Shown here: positions 57,037 through 64,000 of the stretch, one piece after another
Position numbering within the stretch: position 1 is the stretch's first letter
Layout: each line of letters begins with the position of its first letter
From: Apostichopus japonicus
Taxonomy: Eukaryota; Echinodermata; Holothuroidea; Aspidochirotida; Stichopodidae
DNA length: 64,000 bases
Reading direction: 5' to 3'
Assembly (NCBI RefSeq): GCF_037975245.1
Contig: NC_092576.1
Coordinates: 9,875,501 to 9,939,500 of the forward strand
Made by a program: the position numbers and the translations under genes
Notes under the pieces: model-generated
What the model saw: the letters and a program-made list of their open reading frames with translations, nothing else
Databases searched by the model: none
What the model was told of the DNA's origin: nothing

Positions 57037-58163
57037 ATGCCTGCTTATGGTACCATGATAGCCCGCACGGTCTTCACCATTATTTACTGTGCTTCTATAC
57101 TAACAAGGAACATTGTGTCTGGTAACTGTGACTTGACAGTATGTAAGTAGTATTCAGTGTTCTATAAACTGTGATTGAAAGATTAATATTATTGTAATTA
57201 TGTAATATTAGTCTGCCAGTCTTTACCACCATGGCAGACTATATAGGCCCCTTAATTTACTATTTGGCCCCATTGAAGTAACGATGATCTAATAACCTGA
57301 ATCGTTACGTGTCATGTAGTTTGTCATCAATATAGTTTATTATAAATCTATATATCTATTTAGCAATTTTTTGTTAAATATATTTATATATATTTATATC
57401 TTGATATGAACTTAATGACAGTTATTCTAAGCCAATTTATACGCTTTAACACACCAGTAGAATCACTGTGGTCGAGTGGTACGGACTTCGGTTCGTGACA
57501 CGAACATCCGTGGTTCGATTCCTACCTTCGCCTGATGAGTCCCAAAAGGACGAAACCGGTCGTGAAGTGGAATTTTTCTGGTGTGTTATTCTTTACTGAT
57601 TTACAATATATCTGTAACCACTTGCTACACATTCAATATATATATATATATATATATAGGTTTCCAACAATATTTTGAAAGCTTCAAACCTCATAAAGTT
57701 GTTTTGCTTATTCTACTTAATTTGTATCGTTAATCAACAGGTCCGATTGTCTGCAGTGGTTTGGGTTGCCCAGCCCCTGGGAGCGGCACCTCATACGTTA
57801 TCAACTCTGATAGCTCTTCCTCGACTTGTCAGGAAGTCATCATAGATACCATCGGTTACCCGAACGGATATCCGGGCACCTCTTGCGAATGGCAGTTTAA
57901 CTCACGGTTTAACTTTAGGACATCAGTTGTAGCGGAGGTCTTAGATTTTGACGGTGAACCTGGGGATAATTTACGTCTACAGGTCAACGGGTTTTTCCCG
58001 AATAGTTTCATCAGCATCTTCGATGGCGACGAAGACGCATACAATGCACGATCATTTCCGCCGTTCAGTATCAGAACGAGGCGTTTGCGAGTTGGATTCC
58101 TGCCTAATAAACATCAATATTGCAGAAGGGGACTCAGAATACGGCTTACGTTTTCTCTCGCTG
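57037..58163 (+). CDS. Gene C exons 1-2: signal peptide and first CUB-like domain
   Basis: Exon 1 (57037-57142) begins MPAYGTMIARTVFTIIYCAS and ends with GTAAGT in phase 1. Exon 2 (57741-58163, 423 nt, phase 1-1) reads CPIVCSGLGCPAPGSG, then TIGYPNGYPGTSCEWQF with the YPxxYP-C-W pattern of CUB domains, VLDFDGEPGDNLRLQVNG and SIFDGD. The C-terminal half has the usual RLRVGF strand and a final RIRLTF. Intron 1 carries the hammerhead SINE (57458-57592). Confidence 0.78.
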
Positions 58164-61100
58164 GTAATGTTGACTTTTATTTTACTCTTTTATTTTGCTT
58201 AAAAGATGGGGTGAATCGGCAGTATATATATTGCTCAAAACGATGATGATGATTCCAGACACCATATTTACCACGTACGTTGCTTCCGTAACTATAGTTC
58301 TCTTCGTTACTGTGCATATTTTAACTACTATCGGCTCTCAATCGAACTTCAGAAATGGGAAAGCTGTGATGTCACACAAAATCCGGCATACAATAAATAT
58401 TGTTGCATTCCGCTGAGACTCGACTTAAACATATTTCAAAAACCGGGAACGTATCGCTTATAAGTGCAATACCAATATTTCCCAAGCGGAATAGTACGTA
58501 ACATAATTTCAGCATAAATCACTAGAACTATTAATTCTTCAATCATGAAAGCTGTATTTTAAAACGATTCCTCTCTTTTTTTCTCTCCATACAGCTGCTG
58601 TTGAAGCATGTTTATCAACAGAAGCTGTTGAACTAACAGATACCTATCCGGTGACAGCCGTTCACACTCCCAACTATCCGTTGTTTTATGGTTCTGGGAT
58701 ACTGTGTTTTTATACAGTTACCAGTCCAGCTAATACTCAACTTATCGTAGAGTTTGTCAGTTTTCAGCTAATAGACTATCAGGATTATCTCTATATCTAT
58801 GATATAACTGATGCTGCCAATCCAAGGATCCTCCGCAGTTTCTCGGTTACAGATACCTCTGTAGCGTTCCAATCTTTCGAGTCTGGAACAAATGCTCTTC
58901 AGTTTGCGTTCCAGAATTTACCGATTGGCAGCCTACAAGGTATATTCGCTCGAGTAACATATGCAGGTGAGTTGTGCCCAGTAATCGCAACGGTGTACTA
59001 GATACGTGTACATGTTTTCAATGGCGCGGTGTTGAAGGTACGGGGGGGGGGGACGGGGGCGACGAGGGGGAGGGGAGGGGTGTTGTGGCGCCAATGGTCG
59101 GAATCAGGTTACAGCAGGGAACTTGTAGCAGAACAAGAGAGGGACGAAGTATTTGATAAAGCGGGGAGAGTGGTTCCTTTGGTTCGGTGAAGTGGAGTCC
59201 CATGTTAGACAAAATACTGCGCAGATATCATATGTCGACGGAACTTCTATATTGTTCGTATATCAGTCAGTCAATGAACAAGTTTTGAGATGAGTTACGT
59301 TATAATTTTAGTATATCTACTAGTATTACTTACAGGCTTAACATTCACAATCAGAGGGTTAAGAGCCCACTAGGGATTTTATTTTTTAGACCTAAACTTT
59401 AACAGTTGAGTCACTTGGCTACAAAGTTGTGATTCTTGTTCCGTTTGGTAGTTCTGGCAGGTTGGTGAATTATCAACGTTTCATAGCACTATAGAGGCAG
59501 TGTAAGTTTCAAGTCATGGTAGTCAGATGCTATATTTTTACTTAGCTCTCTCCTTTTCGCTATCCAAATTGAGACTCTAGTCCCGTCAGAATTGGCAACT
59601 GCTGCAGCTCTCGTGTGGTATGGGATATGTTTTATTAATTAATTGTACGTCATTGAAGGTTTTGTGACATCTACAGCTGATGATAAAAAGAGAAAATTGT
59701 GCTTAGTCTACTCGCTGCAGGGTAAAACTTTCCTTTACATTAATGCAAATGACAAACAATAGCAGATGGAATATTTCCTTATTATATAAGAATATGAATT
59801 AAGCTATACTGACTTTCTTGTTTCGCCAGATGTCATACCCACGTGTAGCGGACGTGGAACTAATACCGACCAATGCGCATGCTCTACAGTTAACGGAGGC
59901 TCACGGTGTCAAGTTGATGGAAGTATGTTAACATTTTTTTTATCTCTCCTGGGAAAGGTTTCTTTATTGTATAAAGACGTTTGAGAAAAAGAAAAAAAAT
60001 CGCCATAATATTAACATTTCAAGAACGAGCCGCTTATTGGAAAGCGAGTAAACAATACAACAAGAATTAAGAAAGTAAATAAGTTAACCAAGAATGTTAC
60101 AAGTTATTCTCAACCGCCGGGTGCCATATCTATTATTTATAAGGTTGCTATATAGAACTATATATGTTGATATAGATATGATATAAATGTAGCCTAGGTT
60201 TGATATTAAATAATATTACTTCTAGCCGACAAAATGTTCAGAGTTGAAATTTGTTCATTACGTAATCAATAATTTCCTCACATATATTTATGTGTGAGAA
60301 AATGTAGAACGTTATATCACTATGAGCTGATGACATCATAGGTTTGAAAAAAAAATACACAAATACACAAGAAAGTTACATTCCAATAATCTTATGCCCA
60401 TTTTTAGCTAAGTACTTAGCTAGTCGTTTTATGCTATAAGAAGGCATTCGGTTAAACCTAAACATGGCCTTTCTTCGTTCTCGGCATGACGAATTGGCGT
60501 TTTTTTAAAGAGAGGTGTGAACGGGAATCAAGCGGCACCGTTCCTCCTTTACTTCATCTCGTAGGCATTTTCACTTTCATAGACTCCTTGTCCAGTCGCG
60601 CAGATCTCTGTCTTACATAGGAACAAGTTAACAGATTTGCAGATGTTATAGTGCCACCCCACCTGTAACACATGTTACCGTGTAACGAACACAAAGTAGT
60701 AATTACTGATGCACGGTTGTGGGACGTGAACAGTATAGTTGCTGTACCAGCTATGAGTATGGGTGACCACAAGGTTTTAAGGAGACCGAACTATCTCTTT
60801 TGGAGCGCAAAAGTAGAGATAACTGCCATGAACAGATAAGAAAAATCTGATGCAGAATTTGGGAGATATCACAGACTTAATGTTTCTTCCAACACTTGAA
60901 CAGTCTACATATGACATTCATCGAGTCACATGTCCTTCACTTTGTTATTGTATATGTTTGTTATTTTAGGGTTTAATCCTCCGTTAACAAGATTACTTCA
61001 AGTCAGTAAATAAACAATCTCACGAAATATCTGATTATTTTGTCATTATTTTGTGATATCGTTCTGTTTCAACACTATGGCAGTTACATGCTTTCTTTTA

Positions 61101-62974
61101 AATAGATATTAAGCAGCGAGTGAATGGCTAGAAACTCTTGAGTTATGGTTAACATTTTGAAATCTTTGTCAACTTATTATGATATTCTATTTGTAATAAC
61201 AATCTAGAATATTGTGGCAACTTCATACAGTTTTCCTATAGGAAGCAGGTTGAAGATAATTTAACTAACAGAGAAACTATTGTATTTAATTTATACTTTG
61301 ACCTACGAGAAAATCATAATTAATACTTTGACTTTGACCTACGAGAAAATCATATTTAATTAACATATACAATCGTTTGTCAAACTGATACGCCTATGCA
61401 GTATTTGGCCGGAAAGAAACCCAATTGGTCTGTATAGTTGTGAACTCAAAGCAAAGCAAAGCAAAATTGATTAAATGGTTCGGAATAGCACGATTTTCCA
61501 CGTGACCTGTTAGGGTAATAATAATAACGCATGCAACCAGGTAATTGCATATTATCTGTTACGTTGAGCCGCGACGAAGTAGTTTAAAATAAATTGGTTG
61601 AAAATAGTATCAGCAAACTATAAACCACCCGGTCTGTGTGGGTGGGGTCTCCTAACGCAACCATATAGAAAAAATATAATTTAGTAAGATAGAATAATTG
61701 GTGTAATCAAATAATTGTGAACGCAAAAGAAAAGGTCTTTGTTTAATTCAAGTTCAAGGCCGTGCACACTATATTTTATTATAATCCTTTCCGATTGAGT
61801 AATCAAGGTACGGTAATAATAGAAAGGTGTGGACCAAGCTTCACTCAATGAAGCTATAGCACAAAATAAACTAGGTCCTTTCATTTCATATGGTGTAAAA
61901 GGTAAGGAATATTTGAAAGGGAAGGTCAAGTTTAGGGAGAAGGAACGGTGATATATATTAGATGAAAGGATTCAACTGAAATAGTCCTAATGGGTGTACT
62001 TGACCATCCCCCCCCCCCCAAAAAAAAGGCATCAAATAATTTTGATATTTTAGCTTATTTAATATATTGTAAGTAATTAGTATTAATTTTTTATATATAA
62101 TCTGTCAAATAGGTAGGGAAAAGGAATGGTGATATATATTAGATGAATGAATTCTACTGAAATAGTCCTAATGGGTGTACTTGACCCCCCCCCCCCCGAC
62201 CCAACCCAACCCCCCCAAAAAAAGGCAGCAAAAAAATTGTAATATTTTTTATTTTTTATTATAATTTTTTATTATAATTATAATTTTTTTATTTTATAAT
62301 ATATTGTAAGAAATTAGTATTAAATGCTTAAGTATAATCTGTCCAAGATGTAGGCCTATACTTTGTAAAGTAGTAACTGAGGTCTGAGGCAATATTTAGA
62401 GTATTTATCAAACGGGGAAAATAAAGAAAAGAAGAAATCACATCATATATTATTTTAATTAATATTATATGAAATTATTATTAGGTTCTAATTATATCAT
62501 TTCCTCATGCAGGTACTGACTTCATTGTGTTGACTCCACCGACATCAAATGCCGATATTCCGACTGACCAGCTTTGTGGACCTGCCACGACAATCACCCT
62601 GACACAAGATTCCTCCAATGCAAATGCAAACTTGGTGACGGGTTTTTATTTCGGTGCCACTGGCGCTTCTGTATCGTGTCAGTGGGACTTCGTCGGTGAA
62701 CCCACATCCAAGTTCGCATTGATAATTCGCGATTTTCAACTTGATAATGGGGATACATTCGAAGTTGTGTATAACGATGGAAGATCGCTGGATTATCTCA
62801 TGCGATTTTCATCGTCCTCAGTGACACTCCCGTATACCAGAGACCTCACTACGTTTTCATTGTTAGATAGCCCCATCATTTTAGACTCGCATTTAGTTCA
62901 AATCAGATATTCTGGAGCAGGGGACTTTGCTACTTTCCCTGGCGTAAGATTCGAAGTTCACTTACTTGATTCCG
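57037..62974 (+). CDS. Gene C: CUB-domain protein, 5' part
   Basis: Five exons join in frame: 57037-57142, 57741-58163, 58595-58966, 59830-59922, 62513-62974, giving 485 codons and running on past the window in phase 1. Residues 1 to about 31 form a signal peptide (TVFTIIYCASIL core; an alternative ATG lies 17 nt downstream but is out of frame). Residues about 36-176 are a CUB-like domain, 177-300 a clear CUB domain, 302-331 a short cysteine-rich EGF-like piece, and 333-485 a third CUB-like domain. All introns are phase 1. CUB domains mediate extracellular protein-protein contacts. The 3' part, and so whether this is a secreted, membrane or kinase-linked protein, lies outside the window. Confidence 0.8.
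57458..57592 (+). mobile_element. Short SINE: tRNA-like head plus hammerhead ribozyme
   Basis: About 135 bp. The head has A box TGGTCGAGTGG (57469-57479) and B box GGTTCGATTCC (57512-57522), the two internal RNA polymerase III promoter elements. Directly behind the B box comes a hammerhead motif (57526-57567), then AGTGGAATTTTTCTGGTG and ATTCTTTA. A second, decayed copy lies at 6357-6493 with the same order and end, so this is a dispersed element and not a chance motif. A pair AACACACCAG / CTGGTGTGTT borders this copy as an inverted repeat. It lies in gene C intron 1. Confidence 0.75.
57526..57567 (+). ncRNA. Type I hammerhead ribozyme
   Basis: Core CTGATGA at 57532-57538 and GAAA at 57552-57555. 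Stem II: GTCC (57539-57542) with GGAC (57548-57551), 4 bp with a 5-nt loop. Stem III is the self-complementary ACCGGT (57555-57560), with no room for a loop. Cleavage triplet GTC (57559-57561), predicted cut between 57561 and 57562. Stem I: CTTCGC (57526-57531) with GTGAAG (57562-57567), 6 bp including one U-G pair. All invariant core bases are in place. Type I hammerheads of animal retroelements with such tiny stem III helices are known to work as dimers, so cleavage of tandem or paired transcripts is the likely mode. Confidence 0.8.
58595..58966 (+). CDS. Gene C exon 3: CUB domain
   Basis: Phase 1-1 exon of 372 nt, residues 177-300. It shows TPNYPLFYGSGILCFYTVTS, IVEFVSFQLIDYQDYLYIYD and FQSFESGTNALQFAF, a well-preserved CUB fold pattern. 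The usual first cysteine is present in VEACLSTEAVEL. Only two cysteines are seen, so one of the two classic disulfides is missing. The acceptor is CCATACAG and the donor is GTGAGT. Confidence 0.82.
59830..59922 (+). CDS. Gene C exon 4: small cysteine-rich exon
   Basis: Phase 1-1 exon of 93 nt coding VIPTCSGRGTNTDQCACS and then TVNGGSRCQVDG. It has four cysteines and a GG-C pattern that resembles half of an EGF-like module, but it is too short to name with certainty. The acceptor is TTTCGCCAG and the donor is GTATGT. Intron 4 (59923-62512) is the longest of this gene. Confidence 0.65.
60455..60770. repeat. Foldback repeat family, copy in gene C intron 4
   Basis: Holds CTCGGCATGACGAATTGGCG, the inverse of the copy at 12790-12815, then CACCTGTAACACATGTTACC and CTGATGCACGGTTGTGGGAC. 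The order shows that the two blocks belong to one element. Confidence 0.7.
61940..62345. repeat. Two tandem ~180-bp units in gene C intron 4
   Basis: GATATATATTAGATGAA, AATAGTCCTAATGGGTGTAC, a C-tract and an A-tract, then AATATATTGTAAG occur twice (from about 61950 and 62130). The C-tract and A-tract lengths differ between copies. Confidence 0.75.
62513..62974 (+). CDS. Gene C exon 5: third CUB-like domain
   Basis: Phase 1-1 exon of 462 nt, residues 332-485. It includes DQLCGPATTITLTQDSSNAN, SVSCQWDFVGEPTSKFALII, FQLDNGDTFEVVYNDG and a C-terminal VQIRYSG and RFEVHL. Spacing and hydrophobic strands match CUB. The donor GTAAGT at 62975 shows the gene continues. No further exon is visible up to 64000. 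Confidence 0.78.
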
Positions 62975-64000
62975 GTAAGTGTTTGTTATTTTATTTTCTG
63001 TTACCTCCTTAGTTTCCTTGGTTGTCTACTAGTAGTAGTGGCGGTAGATAGAATTGTACGAGAAATGTCATTCTCTTCTGTTTATGTTTTAACTCCCTCT
63101 GTAGCAAATTTCGGCATTGAACAACAATTTCTAGTGATTATATGGAGATACTCATACAAGTAAGTTAGAGTGAAAATGAATAATCTACCAATGCAACTAT
63201 AAGTTTTATGGTGGAGAATTTTTATGAGTTATTACTAACAATAAAACAATATTTTTAATATTTATCACCTTTCAGCCTACTGGAATATTTAACATTATTC
63301 ACATAGTATTTGCATTTTGTAAAATCTTATTTCTATTAATTATAAACTAATTAACAGTAAGTGTGTACCTTCGTACTTTGCCGAACGAATTCTTGGCAGT
63401 GGCTCCGAAATAATACAAATAGATGTTTCAAAATAACATCAACTTTAACATGAAAACAACATTGAAATCCATATAAAATCACATCATCACTTGAAGACGT
63501 CAACTTAGGTACCGCCCCTAAGTAGAACAATGGGTGACGTGAGAAGACTTATGAAGCAAGAGAACATAATACGGTAATTTGATTAAAGTTTATCACAGAA
63601 TTGCATAAGTGCCACCACTAAAAACAAAGGAAATAATAGAAATGAAACGAGCCATTACCTAATTGGTATAACCGAAAGACTTTTCTTTTCCATTTTGGGG
63701 ACCAATGTCATAATCACCACTTTATAGATTTAACCGTCAGTTTAAAGAAACTTGTTAACATAGACAGAATACTCTAATGTTGTAATGTTAAAATGTTGTA
63801 ATGTTGTTTCAACTTGAAGATATGCTAATCCTCTGAAAAGCCAAAACTGTTAATGTAAATCCATCGTTTGATAACGCCTAATAAATTATCAAACACATGT
63901 TTCTTTTAACTCCCTTAAATGAACCACAGAACCAGTGGTCTTGAATGATATTCAGAACCAGTTAATTCTTGCAAATGTCTAAAGCAATTTAAAGCAGGTT
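62975..64000 (+). other. Gene C intron, no coding signal seen
   Basis: AT-rich sequence after the exon 5 donor. I see no exon with cysteine-rich or CUB coding potential on either strand, and no strong repeat beyond a short direct run of TGTTGTAATGTTAAAA-like words near 63780. Confidence 0.4.

Overview
This is a eukaryotic genomic window from an AT-rich, intron-rich animal genome. It carries phase-1 exons coding for extracellular modules (MAM, LDL-receptor class A, CUB), tRNA-derived SINEs, many hAT-type miniature elements, a P-element-like transposon with a THAP exon, and long TA and trinucleotide tracts. This fits a marine invertebrate deuterostome; an echinoderm is my best guess, but no gene here proves it. 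No prokaryotic features are present.

Three protein genes can be assembled exon by exon. Gene A (minus strand, 31628 down to about 4516) and gene B (plus strand, 34997 to 53939) are paralogous single-pass membrane proteins. Both read: signal peptide, (LDLa-MAM) x4, LDLa, short stalk, one transmembrane helix, short cytoplasmic tail. They lie head to head, about 3.4 kb apart, with the same exon number and phases and mostly identical exon lengths. Gene B is complete (22 coding exons, 983 codons). Gene A gives 21 exons and 973 codons; its last few codons are not securely placed. Inside each gene, exons 3-10 and 11-18 are an old duplication of one MAM-LDLa-MAM-LDLa block. The tails differ: gene A ends in a [10 protein letters not shown] segment with an NPxY-type internalisation signal, while gene B has VDPYKSHSDI. 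Gene C (plus, 57037 to beyond the window end) is the 5' part of a secreted or membrane CUB-domain protein.

Layout: 1-4515 is the region downstream of gene A with a SINE and dispersed repeats. 4516-31628 is gene A, whose introns are full of transposable elements. The most notable is the intron at 16457-21304: a hAT-like element (16604-20056) is split by a P-like element (16680-19728, perfect 32-bp inverted ends, 8-bp target duplication, THAP-coding exon), which itself holds a 660-bp element. The same intron carries a stray plus-strand tyrosine-kinase-like exon. 31629-34996 is the shared upstream region. 34997-53939 is gene B. 53940-57036 is the gene B 3' UTR, a repeat and a hAT-like element. 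57037-64000 is gene C, with a tRNA-headed SINE in its first intron that contains an intact-looking type I hammerhead ribozyme at 57526-57567.

A and B look like cell-surface receptors or adhesion proteins. Their ligands cannot be read from the sequence. All exon borders were placed by eye from splice consensus, phase and paralogue comparison, without transcript data.
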